A DNA stretch of 64,000 bases from Pseudomonas viridiflava (GCF_900601905.1 NZ_UWFA01000449.1:310001-374000), one strand, 5' to 3'. Positions 49,104 through 57,741 are shown, numbered from the stretch's first letter. Notes: generated by a model not told the origin, from the sequence alone. Made by a program: numbers and translations.

Positions 49104-49862
49104 TTACATCGGCGCCTCTACTTGGCCGGAGCCGGTGATGTTGGCTTTGATCACGCGTTTGGAATTCAGGTTACGCACTCGTATTTGCTCGTTGAAAGCG
49201 CCGCCGGACAATGCTTCGCCCGGCATCCGCACGGAAATGCTGCCGCTGCGCGCGGTAATCACCACCTGGTCGCCTTTGCGGACCATCTGTGGCTGTTCAA
49301 GAAAGCTCGGCGCGATGATCTGATCGATGACCGTTGGTCGGAGGATCTTCTGGCCCACCGCCTGATCGACCGAAGAAAGGAAGCCTTGGCCCAGCTGGCC
49401 TACATCCCGTTCGCGCAGGGCGACATCATCTTCGCTGACGATGGCATCACGCTTGAGCGGGCGAACCGTGGTCACGACCTCGCGAAACAGGCGAACCTGC
49501 GCGGGTACAAACACGGTCCACGGTGACGAACCCTCGCACCGCACGCGGGTGGTGATGCGGCCTACAGGGCGCGGGCTTTCCAGGCTGGCTGTCAATTCCT
49601 TGTCGCAATACGCCATGCGCATGCGGGGGTCGAGTTGCCGGACTTCGATTTCGTAACGGCCCTCGATTTGCCCTTTCGCCAAATAGTCTTCAACTGTGTA
49701 TTCAAGAAACCCCTGCGTGACGCCGATAAGTTGTTCAGGCAATGTGAAACTGTCGGCGCGGCTGTAACCCGTCATGCTTGAAAGACACAGCAGCGCCAGC
49801 GCGCAGAACAGGCTGAGCTTGCTGAGTATCATGTGTCGGGAAAATGTCGTTTTTGCGTTCAT
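49104..49862 (-). CDS. flgA: FlgA, P-ring assembly chaperone
   Basis: A 252-residue periplasmic protein with a signal peptide (LSKLSLFCALALLCLSSMTG) and the SAF-containing FlgA domain (EVVTTVRPLKRDAIVSEDDV, VVITARSGSISVRMPGEALS, and the end RVRNLNSKRVIKANITGSGQ). It assists FlgI P-ring assembly. The ATG at 49862 gives the longer N-terminus (MNAKTTF), but the sigma-54 promoter would start transcription at about that base. The ATG at 49832 (MILSKLS, 242 residues) may therefore be real; neither has a good ribosome-binding site. It is divergent from cheV. Confidence 0.92.
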   Translation of the reverse strand: MNAKTTFSRHMILSKLSLFCALALLCLSSMTGYSRADSFTLPEQLIGVTQGFLEYTVEDYLAKGQIEGRYEIEVRQLDPRMRMAYCDKELTASLESPRPVGRITTRVRCEGSSPWTVFVPAQVRLFREVVTTVRPLKRDAIVSEDDVALRERDVGQLGQGFLSSVDQAVGQKILRPTVIDQIIAPSFLEQPQMVRKGDQVVITARSGSISVRMPGEALSGGAFNEQIRVRNLNSKRVIKANITGSGQVEAPM

Positions 49863-49873
49863 AACGTATAAAT

Positions 49874-49889
49874 AGCAAGGCCCGTGCCG
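49874..49889 (-). promoter_or_regulatory. Sigma-54 promoter of flgA
   Basis: On the minus strand CGGCAC-N5-TTGCT, with GG and GC ten bases apart, close to the consensus TGGCAC-N5-TTGCW. Initiation would fall near 49863. Confidence 0.75.
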
Positions 49890-49944
49890 CATACCTGTTT
49901 CAGGTGTGACGGTGATCGGTTGCTTTGGAATGGGGAGTCGGAGC

Positions 49945-50877
49945 ATGGCCGGTGTAATGGATTCGGTGAACCAGCGCACGCAGCTGGTTGGGCAGAATCG
50001 CCTTGAGCTGTTGTTGTTCCGTCTCGACGGCAAGCAACTGTATGGCATCAACGTTTTCAAGGTGAAAGAGGTGCTGCAATGCCCAAAACTTACCGTGATG
50101 CCCAAATCCAACCGGATAGTGCGCGGCGTCGCGAATATTCGCGGCGGCACGATACCGATCCTCGATCTGGCGATGGCCACCGGCTTGCCGGGGCAGACAT
50201 CGCTGGACCATGCCTTCGTGATCATTACTGAATACAACACCAAGGTTCAGGGGTTTCTGGTGCATTCGGTCGAGCGCATCGTCAACATGAACTGGGAGGA
50301 GATCCATCCGCCGCCCAAGGGCACGGGCCGTGACCACTACCTGACGGCAGTGACGCGGGTCGACAACCAGTTGGTGGAAATCATCGACGTCGAGAAGATC
50401 CTTTCCGAAGTCGCACCGACCTCTGAAGCGGTTTCGGTGGGTGTCATCGATGAGGCAACGCATCACAAGGCGGTGTCCCTTCGTGTGCTGACCGTTGACG
50501 ATTCGTCGGTGGCGCGCAAGCAGGTCAGCCGTTGTCTGCAGACAGTGGGTGTCGAAGTCGTTGCGCTCAATGACGGACGTCAGGCGCTGGAGTACCTCAA
50601 GAAACTGGTGGCTGACGGCAAGAAGCCGGAAGAAGAATTTTTGATGATGATTTCCGACATCGAGATGCCGGAAATGGACGGTTACACGCTGACCTCCGAG
50701 ATTCGCAACGATCCGCGCATGCAAAAGCTGCACATCGTTTTGCACACTTCCCTGTCCGGCGTGTTCAATCAGGCTATGGTGAAGAAAGTCGGCGCGGATG
50801 ATTTCCTCGCCAAGTTCAGGCCTGATGACCTCGCGGCTCGGGTTGTGGACAGAATCAAGGCGGCAGACAACAGCTAG
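49945..50877 (+). CDS. cheV: CheV, CheW-receiver hybrid chemotaxis coupling protein
   Basis: A 310-residue protein. The CheW-like domain covers residues 15-165 (LLFRLDGKQLYGINVFKVKE, IRGGTIPILDLAMATG). The receiver domain covers residues 185-305: acidic pair in LTVDDSSVARKQ, phospho-Asp in MISDIEMPEMDGYTL, and Lys in DDFLAKFRPDD. It couples receptors to CheA and can take up phosphate. The ATG at 49945 has GGGGAG seven bases upstream. In Pseudomonas cheV-cheR sits beside flgA, as here. Confidence 0.94.
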   Translation: MAGVMDSVNQRTQLVGQNRLELLLFRLDGKQLYGINVFKVKEVLQCPKLTVMPKSNRIVRGVANIRGGTIPILDLAMATGLPGQTSLDHAFVIITEYNTKVQGFLVHSVERIVNMNWEEIHPPPKGTGRDHYLTAVTRVDNQLVEIIDVEKILSEVAPTSEAVSVGVIDEATHHKAVSLRVLTVDDSSVARKQVSRCLQTVGVEVVALNDGRQALEYLKKLVADGKKPEEEFLMMISDIEMPEMDGYTLTSEIRNDPRMQKLHIVLHTSLSGVFNQAMVKKVGADDFLAKFRPDDLAARVVDRIKAADNS

Positions 50878-50901
50878 GAGCGTCGCTCCTGGTGGTTTCA
50901 T

Positions 50902-51750
50902 ATGATTTTGAGAGGCGGCACTTTGGCTACGGGTAATTTGGATTTCGAGCAGTTCCGGGTCTTTCTGGAAAAAGCCTGTGGCATCCTCTTGGGTGAAAAC
51001 AAGCAGTATTTGGTATCCAGTCGTCTTAACAAGCTGATGGAGCAGCAGGGGATCAAATCCCTGGGCGAGCTCATCCAGCGCATTCAGTCCCAGCCGCGCA
51101 GTGGTTTGCGTGAGCAGGTGGTGGATGCCATGACGACTAACGAAACCTTGTGGTTTCGCGATACCTATCCGTTCGAGGTCATGAAGAATAAGGTGCTGCC
51201 GGAAGCGATCAAAGCCGCGCCGAACCAGCGCCTGCGGATCTGGTCGGCGGCGTGTTCGTCGGGTCAGGAACCTTATTCGCTGTCGATGACCATTGATGAG
51301 TTCGAGCGCAGCAACCCAAGCCAGCTCAAGAGCGGCGTGCAGATCGTGGCAACCGATCTGTCGGGCCTGATGCTGACCAACTGCAAATCGGGTGAGTACG
51401 ACAGCCTGGCGATCGGGCGTGGTTTGTCGCCGGATCGCTTGCAGCGTTATTTCGACGTGAAAGCGCCAGGGCGTTGGGCGGTCAAGGCACCGATCAAGAG
51501 TCGCGTGGAGTTTCGTGCGTTCAACCTGCTCGACAGCTACGCCAGCCTGGGCAAGTTCGACATCGTGTTCTGCCGCAACGTGTTGATTTACTTCTCGGCC
51601 GAAGTGAAGAAGGACATCCTGCTGCGCATTCACGGCACCCTCAAGCCGGGCGGCTATTTGTTCCTCGGCGCGTCCGAGGCGCTCAATGGCTTGCCGGATC
51701 ATTACCAGATGGTGCAATGCAGCCCGGGGATCATTTACCAGGCTAAATAA
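50902..51750 (+). CDS. cheR: CheR, chemoreceptor glutamate methyltransferase
   Basis: A 282-residue SAM-dependent methyltransferase that methylates glutamates of chemoreceptors. Visible are the N-terminal helical domain (FLEKACGILLGENKQYLVSS), TTNETLWFRDTYPFEVMKN, the SAM loop RIWSAACSSGQEPYSLSM and FDIVFCRNVLIYFSAEVKKD. A TTG at 50923, with AGAGGCGG upstream, would give 275 residues and may be the true start. It is 24 bases downstream of cheV and followed by a terminator. Confidence 0.94.
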   Translation: MILRGGTLATGNLDFEQFRVFLEKACGILLGENKQYLVSSRLNKLMEQQGIKSLGELIQRIQSQPRSGLREQVVDAMTTNETLWFRDTYPFEVMKNKVLPEAIKAAPNQRLRIWSAACSSGQEPYSLSMTIDEFERSNPSQLKSGVQIVATDLSGLMLTNCKSGEYDSLAIGRGLSPDRLQRYFDVKAPGRWAVKAPIKSRVEFRAFNLLDSYASLGKFDIVFCRNVLIYFSAEVKKDILLRIHGTLKPGGYLFLGASEALNGLPDHYQMVQCSPGIIYQAK

Positions 51751-51767
51751 AGCTGTGGTGTTGAGAG

Positions 51768-51794
51768 AAAGAGACCTTCGGGTCTCTTTTTTTT
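51768..51794 (+). terminator. Rho-independent terminator after cheR
   Basis: AGAGACC-TTCG-GGTCTCT, a tetraloop hairpin followed by eight T. Confidence 0.93.
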
Positions 51795-51829
51795 GTTGAC
51801 CACGCGGAGTTCTTCGGGAAAACACTTCT

Positions 51830-51918
51830 GTGGGAGCAAGCTTGCTTGCGAAGAGGGCGGGGCATCCACTGATGTTTTGCGTCAGACAGAAAGCCTTCGC
51901 GAGCAAGCTCCCTCCCAC
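51830..51918. repeat. REPIN
   Basis: GTGGGAGCAAGCTTGCTTGC at one end and the inverse GCGAGCAAGCTCCCTCCCAC at the other, about 43 bases apart, between cheR and flgB. Confidence 0.85.
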
Positions 51919-51959
51919 AAAGTAATCACAGAACCACCGAGGCAACACTGGCAACTTTA

Positions 51960-52030
51960 CGGCACCTCCCTTGCCGCTTGCCTCCTCTACAGCGGAAATC
52001 CATTGCCGCTTTTCTGGCATCCCCCTTGCC
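51960..52030 (+). promoter_or_regulatory. Tandem sigma-54 promoter boxes upstream of flgB
   Basis: TGGCAT-CCCCC-TTGCC at 52015-52030 matches TGGCAC-N5-TTGCW well. A second box, CGGCAC-CTCCC-TTGCC, lies at 51960-51975. Both keep the GG-N10-GC spacing. They fit RpoN/FleQ control of the flgBCDE operon. Confidence 0.75.
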
Positions 52031-52146
52031 ACCCTGGCCTGCAAGCCCTTGAAACATGGCGTTTCACGATCTGGCACGCCGTTTGCTACGTCTCTAGCAA
52101 GCAAAACCGTTACGACAATCTGGTCAACCGGCAAAGGTTTCCCGAC

Positions 52147-52554
52147 ATGAGCATCAACTTCGACAAAGCCTTAGGCATTCATGAAAAAGCCCTGAGCTTT
52201 CGCGCCCAGCGTGCGGAGGTGTTGGCCAACAACATCACCAACGCGGACACGCCGAATTACAAGGCTCGTGATCTGGAGTTCTCGACCGTGCTGGCGGCAC
52301 AAAGCGACAAGGTCCAGAACGGCAGTTTCTCGCTGAACAAGACCAACAGCCGCCACATTGAAGCCGATGGCGTGGGCAACACCGATGGCAGCCTGCTGTA
52401 TCGCACGCCGTCGGCACCTTCGCTGGATCAGAACACCGTTGATGCTCAAGTCGAAAGCGCCAACTACGCGGAAAACGCGGTGGGCTTTCAGGCCAGCTTC
52501 ACCCTGCTCAACAGCAAATTCAAAGGGTTGATTGCAGCCCTTCGTGGAGAGTAA
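52147..52554 (+). CDS. flgB: FlgB, proximal rod protein
   Basis: A 135-residue axial protein with the rod/hook signature LANNITNADTPNYKARDLEF near residue 30 and the C-terminal helix VGFQASFTLLNSKFKGLIAA. It forms part of the proximal rod. The ATG at 52147 begins the conserved MSINFDKALGIHE; the long upstream frame is the promoter/REPIN region. It is the first gene of flgBCDE and runs into flgC after three bases. Confidence 0.96.
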   Translation: MSINFDKALGIHEKALSFRAQRAEVLANNITNADTPNYKARDLEFSTVLAAQSDKVQNGSFSLNKTNSRHIEADGVGNTDGSLLYRTPSAPSLDQNTVDAQVESANYAENAVGFQASFTLLNSKFKGLIAALRGE

Positions 52555-52557
52555 TTC

Positions 52558-52998
52558 ATGTCTCTAGCCAACGTTTTCAATATTGCCGGCAGCGGCATGA
52601 GTGCTCAGACCACTCGTTTGAACACCACCGCCAGTAACATCGCCAACGCCGAAACCGTGTCTTCGAGCATGGATCAGACCTACCGCGCACGTCACCCGGT
52701 GTTTGCCACCGTGTTTCAGCAAAGCCAGACCGGCGGCGGTTCGTTGTTCCAGGAGCAGGGCGAAGCCGGGCAGGGCGTTCAGGTCAACGGCATCATCGAA
52801 GACACCTCGAACCTCGAGGCGCGCTACGAACCCAATCATCCTTCTGCCGACAAAAACGGTTACGTCTATTACCCGAACGTCAATGTCGTCGAAGAAATGG
52901 CCGACATGATCTCTGCCAGTCGGTCTTTCCAGACCAACGCGGAAATCATGAACACCGCCAAAACCATGATGCAGAAAGTATTGACCTTGGGTCAGTGA
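52558..52998 (+). CDS. flgC: FlgC, proximal rod protein
   Basis: A 146-residue rod protein with the axial N-terminal motif TRLNTTASNIANAETVSSSM and the C-terminal SRSFQTNAEIMNTAKTMMQK. VEEMADMISASRSFQTN is the usual FlgC end. GGAG precedes the ATG at 52558. It lies directly after flgB and 15 bases before flgD. Confidence 0.96.
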   Translation: MSLANVFNIAGSGMSAQTTRLNTTASNIANAETVSSSMDQTYRARHPVFATVFQQSQTGGGSLFQEQGEAGQGVQVNGIIEDTSNLEARYEPNHPSADKNGYVYYPNVNVVEEMADMISASRSFQTNAEIMNTAKTMMQKVLTLGQ

Positions 52999-53013
52999 TA
53001 AGGGGCGAAAAAA

Positions 53014-53697
53014 ATGGCTGTAGAGAATGATGTTTCGTCGACTTTCATAAACTCATTGCAAAACCCGACTGTCACGTCTACCAAATCTGCCAGCAATGCG
53101 TTGGGCAAGGATGCATTCCTTAAATTGCTCACGACACAGCTGAAGAATCAGGATCCTACGAATCCGCAGGACAACTCTGCGTTTGTGGCCCAGCTTGCCC
53201 AGTTCAGTAGCCTGGAAAGCATGCAGAATCTGACCTCCACGGTCGATAGCATTGCTGCCAACTATCAGTCGTCGCAGGCCTTGCAGGCCTCTTCGCTGGT
53301 TGGGCGTTCAGTTATCGTCAGCGCGAGTTCGACCGTGGTCGATACGGCCAAAGGCATGACGGGCACCGTGGTTGTTCCTTCGTCCAGTTCTGCCACGTCA
53401 ATCAAGATTTCTGACGCTCAGGGCAATCTCGTCAAGACCATCGACCTAGGTACTCAGCCTGCCGGCAAACCAAGTTTCTCTTGGGACGGCAAGGACGAAG
53501 CAGGGCAAGTAGTGGCTGCGGGTAATTACAACTTTGTTGCCACCGGCTCTCTGGGCGGAACACCAACAGCGTTGGCCACCAGCCTGCCTGCCACGGTGAG
53601 TAGCGTGACCACCGGCATCAAGGGTGCCGAGATGACGCTTAACCTGGCGGGCGGTCAAAGCATTGCCCTGTCCAAAGTACAAACAATCGGAATTTAA
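53014..53697 (+). CDS. flgD: FlgD, hook cap / hook assembly scaffold
   Basis: A 227-residue scaffold protein needed for polymerisation of FlgE. The N-terminal FlgD domain has LGKDAFLKLLTTQLKNQDPT then AQFSSLESMQNL. The C-terminal half is the FlgD Tudor/FN3-like fold (QPAGKPSFSWDGKDEAGQVV). The ATG at 53014 follows AAGGGGCG. It lies between flgC and flgE, as in all Pseudomonas flg operons. Confidence 0.96.
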   Translation: MAVENDVSSTFINSLQNPTVTSTKSASNALGKDAFLKLLTTQLKNQDPTNPQDNSAFVAQLAQFSSLESMQNLTSTVDSIAANYQSSQALQASSLVGRSVIVSASSTVVDTAKGMTGTVVVPSSSSATSIKISDAQGNLVKTIDLGTQPAGKPSFSWDGKDEAGQVVAAGNYNFVATGSLGGTPTALATSLPATVSSVTTGIKGAEMTLNLAGGQSIALSKVQTIGI

Positions 53698-53726
53698 GAG
53701 CCGACTAGACGGCGAAGGAGTGTTAC

Positions 53727-55091
53727 ATGTCATTCAATATCGGTCTTAGTGGGCTCTATGCTGCAAACAAAAGCCTGGACGTGGCCGGCAACAACATTGC
53801 CAACGTTGCGACTACTGGCTTTAAATCGTCTCGTGTAGAGTTCGCCGACCAGTACGCGCAGTCAATTCGCGGTACCTCTGGCCAGACTAACGTGGGCAGC
53901 GGTGTCACAACTGCTGCAGTTTCGCAGCAGTTCACGCAGGGCACCTTGACCACGGGTACAGCCAACAGCCTTGATCTGGCGATCAATGGTAATGGCTTTT
54001 TCATGCTCAGTAATAACGGCGAAAAGCTTTATACCCGTGCAGGTGCTTTTCACACCGATAAAGAAGGTTTTGTGGTCAACAGCTCCGGTCAGAACTTGCA
54101 GGGCTATAACGTTGATGCCAACGGAGCCGTAGTAACCGGTGCTTTGAATAATTTGAAGATCGACTCTTCGAACCTTGAGCCAAAAGCCACAACCCAGATC
54201 ACCAATAAGGCTAATCTCAACTCCACGACTGCCATACCGACCGTTGCGACGTTTGATCCGACTGACACCAAAAGCTACAACATGAAATACAGCACCCCGA
54301 TCTACGATACTCAGGGTAATGCCCATACGCTGGATCAATATTTCGTCAAGACGGGTACCAATACCTGGTCAATGTATTCGTTGGTTGATGGGCGCAATAT
54401 CAGTGATCCTGCGACTAAAACGCCTGACGTGGTCGATGTGGCGGCTGACAAGGTTGATCTGAGCTTTGACTCCAATGGCTCCCTGATCGTGACCGCCCCC
54501 GTTGCGCCAGCAACCGGTGCTGCGCCTACCGACGGTGCCAACATCAAGTTTGATGCAGCTAGCGGTACGTTCAGCATCACCGGATGGGTGCCAGCCGTGA
54601 AAACCGGCACTGGCACCACGGCCAAGTGGGAAGGAAACGGTGCTACCAGCTCTACTATCAAACTCAATATGATCTCGACAACTCAGACCGCGTCGGTCTC
54701 GGGTTTGATCACTCAGGATCAGGATGGTTACGCCACTGGCCAGCTCAGCAGCATGAGCGTTGACTCGACCGGCAATCTGTTCGCCACCTACACTAACGGC
54801 AAATCCCAAGTGATTGGCCAGGTTTCCTTGACCAACTTCGCCAACGTCCAGGGCCTGGCCCCGGCGGGCGGCACCAACTGGCGTGAGACCTTTGCTTCGG
54901 GTGTGCCAGTAAGTGGCGCTCCCGAGTCGGGCACTCTGGGTAACATCACTGGCCAGGCGCTGGAAGACTCCAACGTCGACCTGACCGGCGAGCTGGTTAA
55001 CCTGATCAAAGCACAAAGCAACTATCAGGCGAATGCGAAGACTATTACGACGCAATCGACCATTATGCAGACCACTATTCAGATGGCTTGA
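53727..55091 (+). CDS. flgE: FlgE, flagellar hook protein
   Basis: A 454-residue hook subunit. The N-terminal axial motif is NNIANVATTGFKSSRVEFAD, D1/D2 domains occupy the middle (TPIYDTQGNAHTLDQYFVKT, TWSMYSLVDG), and the C-terminal helix ends ELVNLIKAQSNYQANAKTIT. It forms the universal joint between rod and filament. GAAGGAG precedes the ATG at 53727. A strong terminator follows, ending flgBCDE. The variable middle is Thr/Ala-rich, as usual. Confidence 0.97.
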   Translation: MSFNIGLSGLYAANKSLDVAGNNIANVATTGFKSSRVEFADQYAQSIRGTSGQTNVGSGVTTAAVSQQFTQGTLTTGTANSLDLAINGNGFFMLSNNGEKLYTRAGAFHTDKEGFVVNSSGQNLQGYNVDANGAVVTGALNNLKIDSSNLEPKATTQITNKANLNSTTAIPTVATFDPTDTKSYNMKYSTPIYDTQGNAHTLDQYFVKTGTNTWSMYSLVDGRNISDPATKTPDVVDVAADKVDLSFDSNGSLIVTAPVAPATGAAPTDGANIKFDAASGTFSITGWVPAVKTGTGTTAKWEGNGATSSTIKLNMISTTQTASVSGLITQDQDGYATGQLSSMSVDSTGNLFATYTNGKSQVIGQVSLTNFANVQGLAPAGGTNWRETFASGVPVSGAPESGTLGNITGQALEDSNVDLTGELVNLIKAQSNYQANAKTITTQSTIMQTTIQMA

Positions 55092-55113
55092 TAACGGTCG
55101 CTGTTCAAGTTGC

Positions 55114-55145
55114 AAAAAAAGCCCCTTTTCGAAGGGGCTTTTTTG
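55114..55145 (+). terminator. Rho-independent terminator after flgE
   Basis: AAAAAAAGCCCCTT and AAGGGGCTTTTTT pair around TTCG, with T-run, 20 bases after the stop. Confidence 0.95.
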
Positions 55146-55288
55146 TAGCTGTTCTGTAATCACTGTCGAGGGTCTTTTGATTTTTACAGTTCCGCAAGTG
55201 CCCCTCAATCTTCCTGGGAATTCCTGCGCAGCAGGGTGTGAGAATAAAAACTCCTTAATCCCTACCGTTTTCGGGAGGGAGTTTCTAT

Positions 55289-55420
55289 ATGCCGTTCAAT
55301 GTTTCTATCAGTGCAACCCGTATGACGAGTCGGGCCATTCAGGACCAGGCGACAGGGTCGGTTACTGCGACGGATCACAAGCTCAAACACTACTTCGTCA
55401 AGACTGACGATAACCAGTGA
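55289..55420 (+). pseudogene. flgE-like gene fragment or small ORF
   Basis: A 43-codon frame starts at the ATG at 55289 behind a strong GGAGGGAG and ends in a TGA. Its end reads KLKHYFVKTDDNQ, then stop, then SLYG. FlgE upstream reads TLDQYFVKTGTNTWSMYS, so the TGA stands exactly where FlgE has tryptophan (TGG). Its start MPFNVSISA also recalls MSFNIGLSG of FlgE. It is most simply a decayed, internally deleted copy of a hook gene; a translated small protein is possible. Confidence 0.6.
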
Positions 55421-55447
55421 TCCCTGTACGGATCCACACCGTCCCGC

Positions 55448-55527
55448 GTGGGAGCGGCTTCAGCCGCGAAAGGGCGGGACGTCCACAGCACCCGTGTCGT
55501 AAGCGTTAGCGCTTCGCGGCTGCTCCT
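55448..55527. repeat. REPIN, GGAGCGGCTTCAGCCGC type (one arm decayed)
   Basis: GTGGGAGCGGCTTCAGCCGC at 55448 and a truncated inverse TTCGCGGCTGCTCCT at 55513 flank about 42 bases. It uses the same core as the REPIN at 43612. Confidence 0.7.
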
Positions 55528-55578
55528 GGAAAACGGTGTTCCAGTTCGGGTAACAGGTGGTTGTTGATGGGGGACGGC

Positions 55579-55770
55579 TCAGACCGAGCAATCAGATTTA
55601 ACGAAAAACCCGTTCAACCGCTTCCAGCCTTCACCGGGGCTGGTTTGTGCGCACACCACACGATCTGCGCCTTGCCATTTGTAATAACGGGCGGGTGCGG
55701 CCTGGCTGGTTGCCGAAATCAGGATCAAGGTCGCCGCAAGGATCGGCAATAGGCTTGCACGTGCTTTCAT
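55579..55770 (-). CDS. Small secreted hypothetical protein
   Basis: A 63-residue protein with a signal peptide (MKARASLLPILAATLILIS, cleavage near SQAAPA) and a mature part of about 38 residues holding two cysteines (RVVCAQTSPGEGWKRLNG; SDC near the end), probably a disulfide. The ATG at 55770 has GAGGGA upstream; the 14-residue extension from 55812 is rejected because it blocks the signal peptide. It is antisense to and between flgE and flgF. No family was recognised. Confidence 0.7.
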   Translation of the reverse strand: MKARASLLPILAATLILISATSQAAPARYYKWQGADRVVCAQTSPGEGWKRLNGFFVKSDCSV

Positions 55771-56011
55771 TGGGAAATCCCTCGCTGTTCGCGTTGGCTG
55801 CGAGTCTATCATCAGGCTGCTTTTTCTGAGTGGCCATTATGGCGTGCGCAGCCGTTTGCTCCCAGGCAATGAAGTTTTTTTGGCGGCGTCTCGACCCCTG
55901 GCGGCAAAATGTGGCAGTCCTCCGCCGCATTCTTTTCAGTTGGCACTCCCGGCAAACCAGACACGCCTGTTTTCACTGCCAAATCAGTGGTTTGTACCCA
56001 GCCTGCCAAGT

Positions 56012-56027
56012 TGGACCGATAATTGCT
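56012..56027 (+). promoter_or_regulatory. Sigma-54 promoter of the flgF operon
   Basis: TGGACC-GATAA-TTGCT keeps GG-N10-GC and the TTGCW -12 element; the -24 box differs at two positions from TGGCAC. It lies 55 bases before the flgF GTG. Confidence 0.65.
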
Positions 56028-56081
56028 TTGTCACCTCCAGAACAGCTACAGACGGCAAGCGTCTGTCAGAGGAGGATGACT

Positions 56082-56822
56082 GTGGATAAGTTGCTTTACG
56101 TCGCGATGAGCGGTGCATCTGAAAACGCCGTTGCGCAAAAGGCTCACGCCAACAACCTGGCCAACGTATCGACCAATGGGTTCATGCGTGACCTGGAGCA
56201 GGCGCGTTCGATGCCGGTGTTTGGCGACGTGCAGCCTTCGCGTGCCTATGCCATGAGCGAACGTCCCGGTACTGACTTCAGTGGCGGCGCAATGATCGAT
56301 ACCGGTCGTGAACTGGATATCGCCGTCAACGGCGATGGCTGGATCGCGGTCCAGACCGCCGATGGTGGCGAAGCTTATACCCGCAGCGCCGGCATGAATA
56401 TCGACGCCCTGGGTGTGTTGCGGGCTGGCAATGGTTTGCCGGTCATGGGCAACGGCGGGCCGATTGCCGTGCCGCCTCAGCAGCAGATTGAAATCGGCGC
56501 CGACGGCACCATCAGCGTTCGCTCGCTGGGTGAGACGCCACAGGTCATGGCTCAGGTGGACCGCATCAAGCTGGTCAACCCGGACATCAAGACCATGGAA
56601 AAAGGCCCGGACGGCATGATCCACACCAAGAGCGGCGCGGCGGCACCGGCCGACGCCAACGTTCGGGTCGAGTCCGGTTTCCTGCAGGCCAGCAACGTCA
56701 ACGCGGTTGAAGAAATGACCTCGGTACTGACCTTGTCCCGCCAATTCGAATTGCACGTCAAGATGATGAAAACCGCCGAGACCAATGATGAGTCTGCGGC
56801 GCGCATCTTGCAGATGGGCTAA
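56082..56822 (+). CDS. flgF: FlgF, proximal rod protein
   Basis: A 246-residue rod protein with the axial start YVAMSGASENAVAQKAHANN followed by LANVSTNGFMRDLEQ, the central INGDGW-type segment AVNGDGWIAVQTADGGEAYT, and the C-terminal ASNVNAVEEMTSVLTLSRQF. The GTG at 56082 has AGGAGG seven bases upstream; the ATG at 56076 would be too close to it. It is the first gene of the flgFGHIJKL operon. Confidence 0.95.
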   Translation: MDKLLYVAMSGASENAVAQKAHANNLANVSTNGFMRDLEQARSMPVFGDVQPSRAYAMSERPGTDFSGGAMIDTGRELDIAVNGDGWIAVQTADGGEAYTRSAGMNIDALGVLRAGNGLPVMGNGGPIAVPPQQQIEIGADGTISVRSLGETPQVMAQVDRIKLVNPDIKTMEKGPDGMIHTKSGAAAPADANVRVESGFLQASNVNAVEEMTSVLTLSRQFELHVKMMKTAETNDESAARILQMG

Positions 56823-56868
56823 CTATTGACAGCTTGCGTCGGTAACTCGACGCACGAGGAGAGAAGCA

Positions 56869-57657
56869 ATGATTCCTGCACTATATGTCGCCAAAACCGG
56901 TCTCGCCGCTCAGGACATGAACCTGACGACGATCTCCAACAACCTGGCCAACGTGTCGACCACTGGCTTTAAAAGTGATCGTGCCGAATTCCAGGACTTG
57001 CTCTATCAGATCAAGCGTCAGCCAGGCGCCCAGTCGACCCAGGACAGCGAACTGCCGTCCGGTCTGCAACTGGGTACCGGTGTGCGCATCGTCGGCACCC
57101 AGAAAAACTTCACCGCCGGTAGCCTGGAGACCACGTCGAACCCGCTCGACCTGGCCGTCAATGGTCGCGGTTTCTTCCAGATCATGCAGCCGGACGGCAC
57201 AGTCGCTTACACCCGCGACGGTACCTTCCATCTGGACGCCAACGGCCAGATCGTGACCGCCAATGGCTACGCCCTGGAGCCAGCGATTGTCGTGCCACAG
57301 AATGCCCAGACCTTCACGGTCGGTCAGGACGGCACCGTTTCCATCACCCTGGCAGGTCAGACGGCGACGCCGCAAATCATCGGCAACATCCAGACATCCG
57401 ACTTCATCAACCCGGCTGGCCTGCAAGCCATGGGTGGCAACCTGTTCGTGGAAACCGCTTCCAGCGGCGCGCCACAGGTCGGCACGCCAGGTCTGAACGG
57501 CCTGGGCACCACGCTGCAGAACACCCTGGAAGCGTCCAACGTGAGCACGGTTGAAGAGCTGGTCAACATGATCACCACTCAGCGCGCCTACGAGATGAAC
57601 TCCAAAGTGATCTCCACGGCTGACCAGATGCTGCAGAACCTGACGCAAAACCTGTAA
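56869..57657 (+). CDS. flgG: FlgG, distal rod protein
   Basis: A 262-residue distal rod subunit: LYVAKTGLAAQDMNLTTISN then NLANVSTTGFKSDRAEFQ, the FlgG-specific YQIKRQPGAQSTQDSELPSG region, AVNGRGFFQIMQPDGTVAYT, and the C-terminal EASNVSTVEELVNMITTQRA. Length matches the family. GAGGAGAGAAGC precedes the ATG at 56869. It follows flgF by 46 bases. Confidence 0.97.
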   Translation: MIPALYVAKTGLAAQDMNLTTISNNLANVSTTGFKSDRAEFQDLLYQIKRQPGAQSTQDSELPSGLQLGTGVRIVGTQKNFTAGSLETTSNPLDLAVNGRGFFQIMQPDGTVAYTRDGTFHLDANGQIVTANGYALEPAIVVPQNAQTFTVGQDGTVSITLAGQTATPQIIGNIQTSDFINPAGLQAMGGNLFVETASSGAPQVGTPGLNGLGTTLQNTLEASNVSTVEELVNMITTQRAYEMNSKVISTADQMLQNLTQNL

Positions 57658-57741
57658 CACCTTGATCGACCTGTTGCTGTACCCGCTCAATCCGATGTGG
57701 CGCCTGTTCGGCGCCAGCTACACCGCGAGGTTTTAAGTGTC

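Noticed and set aside
49900..52134. 744-codon open frame antisense to cheV and cheR
   Set aside because: It is a shadow frame over two clear chemotaxis genes, has no ribosome-binding site, and crosses a REPIN and a terminator.
51793..52146. Extended start for flgB
   Set aside because: The interval holds a terminator, a REPIN and sigma-54 boxes, and the ATG at 52147 matches the FlgB N-terminus.
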